DNA of 32,785 bases from DASXRA01 sp036506155 (GCA_036506155.1 DASXSF010000024.1:1-32785), one strand, 5' to 3'. Shown: positions 22,917-30,806, numbered from the stretch's first letter. Notes: a model not told the origin generated them from the sequence alone. Made by a program: numbers and translations.

Positions 22917-23489
22917 ATGTCGGCCGTGCGGAGGGACGCGTCGGCTGCAAGGGCACAGCGGGGAGCTCTTGTAGCGATGCTGCTCGTCGGCGCGGCGGTG
23001 GCGGTTTCGCTCGGCATCTACGCCAAGGAGCATTCGCCCAGCGGGCGTCCCCTGTTCACGCTCGGGTTCTCAGGCATGCTGCAGATGAAGGTGTGGCTGA
23101 GCACCGCTGCAGTCGCGCTGCTTGCCGTGCAACTCGTCAGCGCCTTGTGGATGTGGGGCCGACTGCCGGCTGCTGGCGTGGCTCCGCAGTGGGTGGCTGT
23201 GCTGCATCGCTGGAGCGGCAGTGTCGCGTTCGTGCTCACCCTCCCGGTGGCGTTTCACTGCCTGTGGGCGTTGGGTTTCGGAACTACGAATGCGCGGGTT
23301 GTCGTGCACAGCGTGGCTGGATGTCTGTTCTACGGCGCATACGCCGCCAAGATGCTCGGGTTGCGCCTGCGGAACTCGCCGAACTGGGTGGTACCGGTGC
23401 TTGGCGGCACGGTGATGGCGATGCTGGTGTTGGCGTGGCTGACCGCGGCGCTGTGGTTCTTCACGCGGTCCGGGCTTCCGTTGACGTGA
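22917..23489 (+). CDS. DUF6529-like membrane protein, possible b-type haem carrier
   Basis: 190 residues from ATG 22917 (GTG 22914 is directly before it). There are about five TM segments: GALVAMLLVGAAVAVSLGIYA, VWLSTAAVALLAVQLVSALWMW, WSGSVAFVLTLPVAFHCLWAL, VHSVAGCLFYGAYAAKMLG and VVPVLGGTVMAMLVLAWLTAALWF. Histidines H97 (LHRWSG), H114 (AFHC) and H131 (VVHS) sit near TM ends, as in cytochrome b561-like or ferric-reductase-like haem proteins. The next gene, a Rieske protein, starts 12 bp downstream. Together they suggest a small membrane electron-transfer unit. Haem binding is an inference. Confidence 0.82.
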   Translation: MSAVRRDASAARAQRGALVAMLLVGAAVAVSLGIYAKEHSPSGRPLFTLGFSGMLQMKVWLSTAAVALLAVQLVSALWMWGRLPAAGVAPQWVAVLHRWSGSVAFVLTLPVAFHCLWALGFGTTNARVVVHSVAGCLFYGAYAAKMLGLRLRNSPNWVVPVLGGTVMAMLVLAWLTAALWFFTRSGLPLT

Positions 23490-23501
23490 GCGGGGGTAGT
23501 C

Positions 23502-23951
23502 ATGTCGGAGGTATTCACATTCAGCCGCCGCTCCGGGCTGCTGGGCCTGGGCGTGGCGCTGGGGGCCGGTGTCGCGGGATACGTGGTCGCACGTAGCAGC
23601 TCTGCGGCCCGCGGCAAGGGTCTGACAACCGCCGCGAACGGCTACGGAGCCGCACCGACGGAAGGTCGCCGCCTCGCCGGGCTCGCGCAGGTACCGGTTG
23701 GTGGCGGGCTGATCCTTACCAGCGCCCCGATCGTGCTCACGCGCGGCGGCAACGGCACGGTCCACGCGTTCTCGGCGGTGTGCACCCACCAAGGCTGCAC
23801 GGTGAGCTCGGTGCGCAACGGCGTGATCGGCTGCCCCTGCCACGGCAGCCGCTTCGATGCGCAGACCGGGGCGGTCCTGGCGGGCCCCGCCCCACGCCCG
23901 CTGCCGCCGATTGCAGTCGTCGTTCGCGGCGGCGACATCTACACGGCCTGA
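23502..23951 (+). CDS. Rieske [2Fe-2S] protein with Tat-like signal
   Basis: 149 residues. CTHQGC (94-99) and CPCHGS (111-116) supply the two Cys and two His ligands of a Rieske cluster, plus the extra cysteine pair (C99 and C113) that forms the stabilising disulfide of high-potential Rieske proteins. The N-terminus FSRRSGLLGLGVALGAGVAGYVVA has a twin-arginine motif and a hydrophobic segment, so it is probably exported by Tat, folded, and stays anchored. It would exchange electrons with the upstream membrane protein at the outer face. The next ORF begins 9 nt after the stop, with its ribosome site beginning at the stop's last base. Confidence 0.93.
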   Translation: MSEVFTFSRRSGLLGLGVALGAGVAGYVVARSSSAARGKGLTTAANGYGAAPTEGRRLAGLAQVPVGGGLILTSAPIVLTRGGNGTVHAFSAVCTHQGCTVSSVRNGVIGCPCHGSRFDAQTGAVLAGPAPRPLPPIAVVVRGGDIYTA

Positions 23952-23960
23952 GGAGGAGCG

Positions 23961-24041
23961 ATGTGGTGGCGCGTGTTGCCGACGCTGCTGTGGGTCGCGG
24001 CGGCCGGATTCGCGCTCGGTGCCCTCATCGCGCTGCGATGA
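23961..24041 (+). CDS. 26-residue membrane microprotein in the Rieske operon
   Basis: ATG 23961 follows a near-perfect ribosome site AGGAGGAG (23951-23958) that begins at the last base of the Rieske stop codon. The product is 26 residues, MWWRVLPTLLWVAAAGFALG and onward to ALIALR: a Trp-Arg start, one TM helix and a terminal arginine. The strong SD, the spacing and the one-helix design make it likely to be translated. By position it is a candidate subunit or assembly factor of the DUF6529-Rieske unit, like the single-TM small subunits of other respiratory complexes. Confidence 0.65.
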   Translation: MWWRVLPTLLWVAAAGFALGALIALR

Positions 24042-24249
24042 ACCGGAGCTCGCGTTGTTTTAGCCGATGAGGTTGTAGGGACGCTCGGCGCTGAGTCGGG
24101 TTGGGTCTGTTCGGCCAACTTGAGGCCCGATTGCTCCTGGTCGCCGATGGCCGTTTCTGTGCGCGACACCTGTTAGCTACCTTATGCACGCTTGCTCGTA
24201 CTCCGCGCGGAGTGTGCTGGTGACCCACATCGACGGCAGAGAGGTTCAG
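24042..24249. other. Upstream region of the phosphoesterase gene
   Basis: About 200 bases with no supportable gene. It should carry the promoter of the secreted phosphoesterase; a TACCTT-like -10 occurs near 24177, without a clear -35. Confidence 0.35.
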
Positions 24250-26088
24250 ATGTCTCGCAGAAGAACGAAGACGCTGATCGCTATCGGGGCGGTCGCGGCA
24301 ACAGCGTTCGCGCTGGCTGTCGGCCCAGGCACGGCCGCGTCGGCCGACTCGGGTCCGGCGACGACGACGCCGATCAAGCACCTGGTGGTGATCTTCCAGG
24401 AGAACGTCTCCTTCGATCACTACTTCGGCACCTATCCGAACGCCGCGAATAGCTCAGGGCAGCCCTTCACGGCGGCGACGGGCACCCCATCGGTGGACGG
24501 GTTGACCACCTCGCTGCTCACCGCGAACCCGAACGGCGTGAATCCGCGCCGCTACGATCCGGCGAACGTCAACGACGTGCTCACCTGCGATCAGGACCAC
24601 AACTACAGCGACGAGCAGAAGGCCTTCGACGGCGGCGCGATGGACCGGTTCCCGCAGACCGTCGGCACCGGCACCGGCAAGTCCCCTGAGGGCAACAACT
24701 GCGTCGCCGGTGACGTGATGAACTACTACGACGGCAACACCACCACCGCACTGTGGAACTACGCGCAGCGCTACGCGATGAGCGACAACTCCTACGGCAC
24801 CACGTTCGGACCGTCCTCGCCGGGAGCGATCAACCTCGCATCCGGTAACACGGGTGGCGTGGACATGACGCACACCGCGAACAACCCGTCGATCGCAACC
24901 GCCGCGTCCCCGAACGCGGACCTGACGGCCGACGGGCAGGGCGGTTTCTCGCTGACCAGCGACGCCCAGCCGTACTGGGACGACTGCTCGACCCGCGACG
25001 CCGTCGCGATGTCCGGCACCAACATCGGTGACGAGCTCAACGCCGCCGGACTGTCGTGGGGCTGGTTCCAGGGCGGATTCCGGCCGACCACGACGTTCGC
25101 CGACGCAGCCGCGGCCACCGGGCACGCCGGGCAGTCGACAGCGACGTTCATCGTCGACGAGTTCAAGAACGGTGGCTTCAACAACTCGGTACCGCACTCG
25201 TCGAACCAGGGGATCTGCAATGCCGTGCATCCGGTCGGTGCCGGCCTTACCGCGCCGCTCACGGCGGGCACCGGTCAGTACGGGTACAAGGACGACTACA
25301 TCCCACACCACGAGCCGTTCGAGTACTACGCCACGACCGCGAACCCGCATCACCTCACGCTGCCCACCAGCACCGACGGTTCCGTGCCGGTCAAGGCGCT
25401 GCGCAGCATCGGCACCGACACTCAGCACTATGTCGACGGGCAGCCGCAGTTCGACACCCCCAACCACCAGTACGACACGAGCGACTTCGACCAGCTCGTG
25501 GGAGCGATCGGCGCCGGTGACCTGCCTCCGTCGGCGCTACCGGCGGTCAGCTTCCTGAAGGCCGGCGGCTACCAGGACGGGCACGGCGCGTACTCCGACC
25601 CGATCGACGAGCAGCAGTTCGTCGTCAACGAGATCAACGCGCTGCAGAAGACCCCGGACTGGAACAGCACCGCGGTGATCATTGCCTACGACGACTCCGA
25701 CGGCTGGTACGACCACGCCTACTCCGGGGTGACCAACCCGTCGAGCTCGGTGGCCGACGCTCTGACAGGCACCGGCGCGTGCGGCACGGGTACGCCGCTC
25801 GCCGGACAGCAGGGCCGCTGCGGCTACGGTCCGCGGATGCCGTTCCTGGTCATCTCGCCGTGGGCGAAGCGCAACGCGGTCGATCACACCCTGACCGACC
25901 AGTCCTCGATCCCGCGCTTCGTAGAGGACAACTGGTCACTGCCGCGCATCGCGGGCAGCTTCGACGCCGTGGCGGGTAGCCTCAACGGGCTGTTCGACTT
26001 TGCCGCCAAGAAGGGCAAGGGAGCCGCCTACGGCAACGCACCCAACGCCGAGCCCTTCCTGCTTGACCCACTCACCGGCCAACCGTAG
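24250..26088 (+). CDS. Secreted phosphoesterase (phospholipase C / acid phosphatase family)
   Basis: 612 residues from ATG 24250 (AGAGG upstream). The signal peptide MSRRRTKTLIAIGAVAATAF is followed by a hydrophobic core and a cleavage site near TAASA-DSG. The phosphoesterase domain begins PIKHLVVIFQENVSFDHYFGTYPNA: the E and N of QEN are metal ligands, and this is the family opening. YAMSDNSYGTTFGPSSPGAINLASGN carries the conserved segment around the nucleophile. Later come VIIAYDDSDGWYDHAYSG, RMPFLVISPWAKRNAVDHTLTDQSSIPRFVEDNW (metal-ligand D and H) and a family-like end. Members hydrolyse phospholipids or phosphomonoesters outside the cell. A strong terminator follows. Confidence 0.93.
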   Translation: MSRRRTKTLIAIGAVAATAFALAVGPGTAASADSGPATTTPIKHLVVIFQENVSFDHYFGTYPNAANSSGQPFTAATGTPSVDGLTTSLLTANPNGVNPRRYDPANVNDVLTCDQDHNYSDEQKAFDGGAMDRFPQTVGTGTGKSPEGNNCVAGDVMNYYDGNTTTALWNYAQRYAMSDNSYGTTFGPSSPGAINLASGNTGGVDMTHTANNPSIATAASPNADLTADGQGGFSLTSDAQPYWDDCSTRDAVAMSGTNIGDELNAAGLSWGWFQGGFRPTTTFADAAAATGHAGQSTATFIVDEFKNGGFNNSVPHSSNQGICNAVHPVGAGLTAPLTAGTGQYGYKDDYIPHHEPFEYYATTANPHHLTLPTSTDGSVPVKALRSIGTDTQHYVDGQPQFDTPNHQYDTSDFDQLVGAIGAGDLPPSALPAVSFLKAGGYQDGHGAYSDPIDEQQFVVNEINALQKTPDWNSTAVIIAYDDSDGWYDHAYSGVTNPSSSVADALTGTGACGTGTPLAGQQGRCGYGPRMPFLVISPWAKRNAVDHTLTDQSSIPRFVEDNWSLPRIAGSFDAVAGSLNGLFDFAAKKGKGAAYGNAPNAEPFLLDPLTGQP

Positions 26089-26113
26089 CCAGAGAAACGG
26101 ATCGCCCTAGTAC

Positions 26114-26161
26114 CCGCGGATGCGGCCCGGTGCTTGTTCATAGCCTGGGCCGCATCCGCGG
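26114..26161. terminator. Bidirectional hairpin terminator
   Basis: CCGCGGATGCGGCCC (26114-26128) pairs perfectly with 26147-26161, a 15-bp stem with an 18-base loop. It lies between the convergent phosphoesterase (+) and PAP2 (-) genes. Confidence 0.85.
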
Positions 26162-26224
26162 TATTCATTGACCGCCTGTGCGCGTGGACACTCCGCGGCG
26201 AGCATCGCGCTTGCCGGACCGCGT

Positions 26225-26908
26225 TCACGGTGGCGTCGACGACGCTGCGATCCTGCGGAGCATGACCGCAGTCGACGCAGTGACCCAGGCGCTGCCGAAC
26301 AGCCATCCGCCAAGGACATCGGTCGGCCAGTGCGCACCGAGAAATATGCGCGACAGCCCGACAGCGGCGACCACCAGCGTGACCACGGCAGCGCTGAGCC
26401 GTCGTACCAGCTGCCCGGGCTCTAGCAGCTGCCATCCCACCACCAGGATGATGGCCGGGTAGGTGACCGTGGCTATCTGCGTATGCCCTGAGGGAAATGC
26501 GAAACCGTGCGCTGACGTCACTACCCCAGCAGTTGCCGGCCTGACACGTTCCATCGCGTACTTGAGCGCCGAGTTGACCAGCGCGCTTCCGGCGACGGTC
26601 ACGGCCAGCCAAAGCCCCAGCGTGCGCCGACGAGCGAGCATGCAGGCGATGGCGACCACCGCGGTCACAGCGGTCACCGTCAGACCGTTGCCCAACGACG
26701 TGGCCGCTCGCGCCAACGTCTCACACCAGCCATGGGCGAGCGTGAACGAGTAGGCCCGCGACGACCACCGCTTGTCGAAGGCGACGAGGCTGTCCCAGCC
26801 GACCGAGACAGCGATCGCCAGCAGAACGAACAGGACGGCACACGCCACGCTGCATTGCCCCAGCGCTCGGCTGGGCGAGTCGGCCGCGACGACTCGCCTG
26901 GCCGTCAT
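26225..26908 (-). CDS. PAP2 superfamily phosphatase (membrane)
   Basis: 227 residues, with about five to six TM helices. The three phosphatase motifs are all present: K-x6-RP (KYAMERVRP), PSGH (FAFPSGHTQIATV) and SR-x5-H-x3-D (SRIFLGAHWPTDVLGG). The active-site His of motif 3 and the His of PSGH form the phosphohistidine mechanism. Members remove phosphate from lipid phosphates such as phosphatidic acid or undecaprenyl pyrophosphate. The start is ATG 26908; no Shine-Dalgarno is obvious. With the secreted phosphoesterase opposite, the locus has two lipid-phosphate-type enzymes, but they are convergent and not cotranscribed. Confidence 0.92.
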   Translation of the reverse strand: MTARRVVAADSPSRALGQCSVACAVLFVLLAIAVSVGWDSLVAFDKRWSSRAYSFTLAHGWCETLARAATSLGNGLTVTAVTAVVAIACMLARRRTLGLWLAVTVAGSALVNSALKYAMERVRPATAGVVTSAHGFAFPSGHTQIATVTYPAIILVVGWQLLEPGQLVRRLSAAVVTLVVAAVGLSRIFLGAHWPTDVLGGWLFGSAWVTASTAVMLRRIAASSTPP

Positions 26909-26966
26909 GCGGCCAACCGTGAGTCGGGCGAGTCTTGTTTATGCGCCACCGGCCCGAGAAACCGGA

Positions 26967-27607
26967 TCAGGGTTCGGATGCCGGAGCAGCCGGCTGAGCG
27001 AGCAGTTCCCGCTCCGCCGGGGTGCGGCGTGCATGAATGAAGCCGAGTATCGACAGCACCAGCATGACCGCGGCGGCCGCGAAGGCCACGATCGCAGCCC
27101 ATTTCGCGATCTGCCCTATCTGCCAGAACGCGTATGCGTTCAGCAGCAGCCCCGCAACGTCTCGCCTTTGAACACGGTGTCCACTTGCGTCTGCAGCTTT
27201 TGGTTCGTCGGATCCTTCTGCAACTGGGCCGACAGCTGCGAGTAGGTCTGCCCGTTGCCGATCTCGTTCAGGTGCACGGCGATGAAGTGATCTGCATAGG
27301 TCTTCGCCTGAGCGCCGTTTGTCATTTGCTGGCCCGCGTACTTCTTCATCGCCGCGGCATCGTCGGCCGGAAGCGACGTCACCGCCTGGCTGTCCGCCGC
27401 TGGAAAGAAGATCTTCTGCGCAGACAACTGCTTGTGCACCTCGTTGTCGACGAATGTGTACGCCCAGATCAATAGCGCGCCAGCCACTATCAGCAGCGCG
27501 GTCAGCAGTACACCCACTCCGCTTGCGATGACATCGAACGTTCGACGACGGATGAACGACACCTCCCGGCGGCGCCACCCCGGAGTCCGCGGGCGGTGGC
27601 GCCGCAC
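26967..27607 (-). pseudogene. Two-TM protein of unknown function, broken by a one-base deletion
   Basis: From GTG 27607 (GAGGAGG just upstream) the minus strand reads RRTFDVIASGVGVLLTALLIVAGALLIWAYTFVDNEVHKQLSAQKIFFP, then KKYAGQQMTNGAQAKTYADHFIAVHLNEIGNGQTYSQLSAQ and DTVFKGETLRG. At 27150-27153 four C (plus strand) stand where five would continue as LLLNAYAFWQIGQIAKWAAIVAFAAAAVMLVLSILGFIHARR to the stop, 213 residues. As written it stops at GETLRGCC, losing the second TM. The family is a common actinobacterial protein of unknown role: one TM, an outside domain of about 110 residues, and another TM. The repaired form is complete. Confidence 0.8.
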
Positions 27608-28244
27608 GGCTCCCTCCTCAGGTGCCGAGTGTCTGCCCCATCCCATTCGCCTAGCTCACCCGCGATGCATGAAACCTGGACTTCGACTTTGATCCAAGGC
27701 GTCTCAGGCCTGACGCACCGCGGTTCGTCGGCCGCTCGGCGACATCTCGGCCCGCGGGGGGCCGCCGACCATCGGTGCGCTCAGGCTCGACAGTTATGCC
27801 GCGATCGCCGCACTGCCTCGATGCCGGGTCCTGCCGCCCCTGACGCAGATGGCGGTTCGCTGACCGGGTCGTTCGACGGTGTTCAACGCGATCCAGCGGC
27901 GTTTGGATCAAGCGGCGAAGTTGGGCAATTGTCTCCTGACAGCCCGGCGGTCACCCTTCACGGGTGGTGCCGACTCCGCCGGATTAGCTCACGATTCGGC
28001 CCAAGTGCCGCAATGAGCCTCGCCAAGAGCCGTTCGACCTGACCTCGGGCCCCGCTCGTGATGCGGGCGCGTGGGTGTTCGAGAGTTCATACCACGGAGG
28101 CTCGTGTTGTTGCGGCCGCAGGTGGGGATCGCGGCCCATCGTCGGAGGAGGCAGGCTCTGACGACAACGAGCCCTTGACGGCGGGTGTATGCATGGGGCC
28201 TGCGTCGGCGGTGGTGAGGGCGTCCGCTAGCAGCCGGGGGCGTG
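27608..28244. other. Gene-free stretch upstream of the double-hydrolase cassette
   Basis: About 640 bases without a supportable gene. Short open stretches are interrupted in every frame. No insertion-sequence ends or terminators stand out. Confidence 0.4.
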
Positions 28245-28370
28245 ATGGGGCAGACGAATCTGATCAAGCTGCTGCTCAACCAGGATGACTCGAGGGGCGA
28301 TAAGGCAACGCTGAATCCTGTGGTGAGCAGTCCGGCGTTTTCGTTGACGAACGTGCTGCATTGGTGTTGA
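28245..28370 (+). CDS. Small ORF at the head of the double-hydrolase cassette
   Basis: 41 residues: MGQTNLIKLLLNQDDSRGDK, then ATLNPVVSSPAFSLTNVLHWC, from ATG 28245 after a GGGGG run. It stops 10 bases before the ATG of the one-TM protein, in a different frame. It may be a separate peptide. It may also be the real N-terminus of the next protein: restoring two bases (GT) in the TGTT at 28364-28367 would give ...LHWCVDALSMILVEAIGD with no break, a 156-residue protein. I do not recognise the family. Confidence 0.4.
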   Translation: MGQTNLIKLLLNQDDSRGDKATLNPVVSSPAFSLTNVLHWC

Positions 28371-28380
28371 CGCATTGTCC

Positions 28381-28713
28381 ATGATTCTGGTCGAGGCGAT
28401 CGGCGATGTGCCGTTCTCGGTTGGTCCGATCGCGGTACTTGCGGTTGCCGTGCTCGGCCTTCTTGCGATTGCTGCCGCCCCCGATGTGCTGCTCCGGGCG
28501 GTGGGGACGTCCCGCCGTGTCACGACAGACGTATCTATCAGGAGAGCCGGCGCTCGCAGCGAAGTTGATCAAGCCCGGGCCAGGCGCGATGTGGTCATCG
28601 GCGGCCGTCGCGAGGCGGGCGATTTCTTAGTGCTCGAGCGGACCGCGCCGATGTGGATAGACCGCGATGACTTGCAGATTGCCCCGTACGGACGGGAGTG
28701 CCACGATGCCTGA
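28381..28713 (+). CDS. One-TM protein in the double-hydrolase cassette
   Basis: 110 residues from ATG 28381. Residues 13-43 are strongly hydrophobic (FSVGPIAVLAVAVLGLLAIAA, then PDVLLRAVG), and a charged soluble part follows (IRRAGARSEVDQARARRDVVIGGRREAGDFLVLERTAPMWIDRDDLQIAPYG). No ribosome site is seen before the ATG. Translation would depend on reinitiation after the upstream stop 10 nt away, or the two reading frames are one broken gene. The stop overlaps the start of the double hydrolase (28706) by 8 bases, so the two proteins are coupled and probably work together. The family is unknown. Confidence 0.55.
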   Translation: MILVEAIGDVPFSVGPIAVLAVAVLGLLAIAAAPDVLLRAVGTSRRVTTDVSIRRAGARSEVDQARARRDVVIGGRREAGDFLVLERTAPMWIDRDDLQIAPYGRECHDA

Positions 28714-30304
28714 TTCAGGTGCCGGTGCGGCCGCTCATGGGCTGATCGTGTATGTCCCGGGACTGAACGAATCCGTCGACGCGTGTCGTCCGCTGCTGGA
28801 CCAGCTGCGGACTGCTCCTGAGCTGTCCGGCTACGCCGAGCTCGTGTTCCGGAGGCACATCTCGACATTGAGCCGCGGCGCTCTGGCTGAGCGAGCGCAC
28901 GAGCTAGCAGTCGCGATCAACGCGTACTGGTTGAGTGTCGGCCGACCTGAACGGATCACACTGATGGGACACAGTATCGGCGGCCTGCTCGTGCGGTACG
29001 CGTATTTGGACGCCGCTGGCGGGTTCGGCGCCACGCCTGATGAGTGGACCGCGAGGGTAGAACGCATTGTTCTGTTTGCGGCGCCGAATCGTGGGTACAG
29101 CCCACAGCGGCTGCCCTGGTATCAGCGATGGCTGCTGTCCACGGCGCTCGCGCTGCCCGCCCTCACCCGCGGCTTCGCTGGCACCGACGCCGTAGTTGGA
29201 GCGCCCTTCATCACCAATTTGCGTATCGAGTGGATCCGTCAGTTCCATGCGATGGCGAATCCGCCGCTGGTCGTCCAGGTGCTCGGCACCGAGGACAGCG
29301 CCGTGAGCCGAGCAGACAGCCAGGACGTCGAGACCATGCCCAACAGCGCCGCTGTCGAGATTCCCTACGCGGACCACGACAGCATCATTGAGCCGACCGC
29401 GCCCGACGAGGACGCGTCAGGCGAGCAGTTTCAGCTGATAGCCAGCGCCGTGTACGGCACACCGTCGCCCCCACCCGAGGCGACTCCGGTCGCCGGGGCT
29501 CAGTCAGGTGTCACCGACGTCGTGTTCGTGCTTCACGGCATCCGCGCCGACGCCTACGGCTGGGTGCAGTCGCTTAACGGCATCCTCGCCGGTCGGCCCG
29601 GTTTCATCATCGACCATCCCTCCTACGGGTACCTGCCTGCATTCAACTTTGCGCTCCCATTCGGACACGACAGGCAGCTGCGCCTATTCGGCGATTGGTA
29701 TACGCAGATGCTAAGCACGTACCCCGCCGCTGCCTTCCAGTTCGTGGGGCACAGCAACGGCACGTACATCCTTGGCCGCTCGCTCACACAAGTGCCCACC
29801 ATGCGATTCGACCGCGTCTACCTCGCCGGCAGCGTCCTGCCGCGAACCTACGACTGGGCCAATCATCCCAAGCAGGTGAGCACCCTCGTGAACTCGTGCG
29901 GGGGCAGTGATATCCCGGTCGGAATACTGTGCAGCGCCCTGCGCGGACTCGGAAGACGAGACCTCGGCGTGGCCGGCTTCAGCGGATTCGACGATCCACC
30001 CCCCGGCGACCAATTCGTCACCCTGCGCGGAGGGCACGGAGCGGGCCTCGCCAACGATCGGCTCCCCGCCGTCGCCGAATACGTGGCTACCGGCGCGACC
30101 CCAGTCCGCACGCCCCCCGCGTGGACAACCGCGCCCGCCAAATTCCTCTTTGCGCTTCTGTCTCGAGCCATGCCCGTGCTCGCAATATTCTTTGCGGTCG
30201 CTGTCGTCAGCGGGCTCATCATCGCGGGACTCTCCAGCACGTTTGCCCTGCTCCTCAGCCTGGCCGGCCTCGCCGCCGTTGCCCTCGTCTTACGGATTCT
30301 CTAG
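28706..30304 (+). CDS. Tandem double alpha/beta-hydrolase with C-terminal membrane helices
   Basis: 532 residues from ATG 28706 (GGGAG, 8 nt upstream). Domain 1 (about 10-260) has VYVPGLNESVDACRPLL, nucleophile elbow GHSIGG with Ser90, and a late acid/His region, PYADHDSIIEP (H224). A linker of Pro/Ala follows (TPSPPPEATPVAG). Domain 2 (about 275-460) repeats the fold: VVFVLHGIRADAYGW (oxyanion HG), elbow GHSNG with Ser350, and RGGHGAGL (H444). Residues 473-532 hold two TM helices (PVLAIFFAVAVVSGLIIAG and TFALLLSLAGLAAVALVLRI). Both domains keep a serine nucleophile and a histidine, so two active sites are likely, tethered to the membrane. Lipase or esterase activity is inferred. It overlaps the one-TM gene. 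No substrate-specific neighbour is present. Confidence 0.85.
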   Translation: MPDSGAGAAAHGLIVYVPGLNESVDACRPLLDQLRTAPELSGYAELVFRRHISTLSRGALAERAHELAVAINAYWLSVGRPERITLMGHSIGGLLVRYAYLDAAGGFGATPDEWTARVERIVLFAAPNRGYSPQRLPWYQRWLLSTALALPALTRGFAGTDAVVGAPFITNLRIEWIRQFHAMANPPLVVQVLGTEDSAVSRADSQDVETMPNSAAVEIPYADHDSIIEPTAPDEDASGEQFQLIASAVYGTPSPPPEATPVAGAQSGVTDVVFVLHGIRADAYGWVQSLNGILAGRPGFIIDHPSYGYLPAFNFALPFGHDRQLRLFGDWYTQMLSTYPAAAFQFVGHSNGTYILGRSLTQVPTMRFDRVYLAGSVLPRTYDWANHPKQVSTLVNSCGGSDIPVGILCSALRGLGRRDLGVAGFSGFDDPPPGDQFVTLRGGHGAGLANDRLPAVAEYVATGATPVRTPPAWTTAPAKFLFALLSRAMPVLAIFFAVAVVSGLIIAGLSSTFALLLSLAGLAAVALVLRIL

Positions 30305-30371
30305 TGCGCAGACTGCGTCCGTTTCGCTGCCGTGCCGAGCTGCACCACGTCGGAATTCGCTCGGAGGTCCT
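30305..30371. other. Short gap after the double hydrolase
   Basis: No terminator is evident directly after the hydrolase stop. A CGGAGG ribosome-like site at 30362-30367 precedes a short ORF. Confidence 0.3.
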
Positions 30372-30488
30372 GTGATCAACAGCACGCGCTGGATTTGCCG
30401 CCCAGTATTGGTATGGCGAGGCGCAATCGAGCACTTGCTCTGTGGTGTATTCGAGGGTGGCGGCACCAGTGAGCGCGGAGACCCCTGA
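30372..30488 (+). CDS. Possible short ORF with strong ribosome site
   Basis: GTG 30372 lies 4 bases after GGAGG (30363-30367) and opens a 38-residue peptide, VINSTRWICRPVLVWRGAIE, then HLLCGVFEGGGTSERGDP. It is 67 bp after the double-hydrolase gene. No family is recognised, and only the ribosome site supports it. It could equally be a chance ORF. Confidence 0.25.
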   Translation: MINSTRWICRPVLVWRGAIEHLLCGVFEGGGTSERGDP

Positions 30489-30540
30489 TACAGCAGCGGA
30501 TTCTCGCGGTCCCCCGCAGTGCCTCGCGGTGTCCCTGAGG

Positions 30541-30590
30541 TGCCCCCGGCGGTGCCCCGGCAGAGGTGCCCCTGAGCAGAGGTGCCCCTA
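30541..30590. repeat. Short tandem GGTGCCCC repeats
   Basis: CAGAGGTGCCCCTGAG at 30561-30576 is followed directly by CAGAGGTGCCCCT at 30577-30589, a 16-bp period. Degenerate forms of GGTGCCCC precede it from about 30538. It could be a decayed minisatellite or repeated protein-binding site. It lies in a gap of no known gene. Confidence 0.6.
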
Positions 30591-30626
30591 ATCGGACAGC
30601 TTTCGAACCGACAATTCTATGCAGAA

Positions 30627-30806
30627 ATGGACAGATTCGCCGCCACCGTCGTGGATGACTGCGTGCCTATGCTGGTGCGTTCTGTAACGGTCTGCCGGTG
30701 TGGTTGCGATCGTGAGGTGGCCGCTGGCCGGCAGTTCGTCAGCCAGGCCCACTACAAGGTGTGGCTGAGAGGAGAGCGGTTCGTGGGGCGGCACCTACGT
30801 CGGTAG
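30627..30806 (+). CDS. Possible small cysteine-rich protein
   Basis: 59 residues from ATG 30627, MDRFAATVVDDCVPMLVRSVT, then VCRCGCDREVAAGRQFVSQAHYKVWLRGERFVGRHLRR. The CRCGC...F-x-SQ-x-HY pattern resembles small zinc-binding treble-clef-like proteins, with three cysteines and a histidine. There is no clear ribosome site. The coding-like character of the second half is the main support. Confidence 0.4.
   Translation: MDRFAATVVDDCVPMLVRSVTVCRCGCDREVAAGRQFVSQAHYKVWLRGERFVGRHLRR

Noticed and set aside
24454..25467. Long minus-strand frame opposite the phosphoesterase
   Set aside because: Antisense shadow rich in Arg, Val and Gly. The sense strand has signal peptide and metal-site motifs.
27740..27850. 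A remnant of a glycoside hydrolase family 15 gene
   Set aside because: A short SYAAIAALP-like peptide recalls the family opening, but no further motif follows and stops interrupt the frame.
27692..28042. A transposase remnant before the double-hydrolase cassette
   Set aside because: No catalytic motif, terminal inverted repeats or target duplication could be found.
30541..30590. CRISPR array
   Set aside because: The repeats are 16 bp without unique spacers of constant length, and no cas genes are present.
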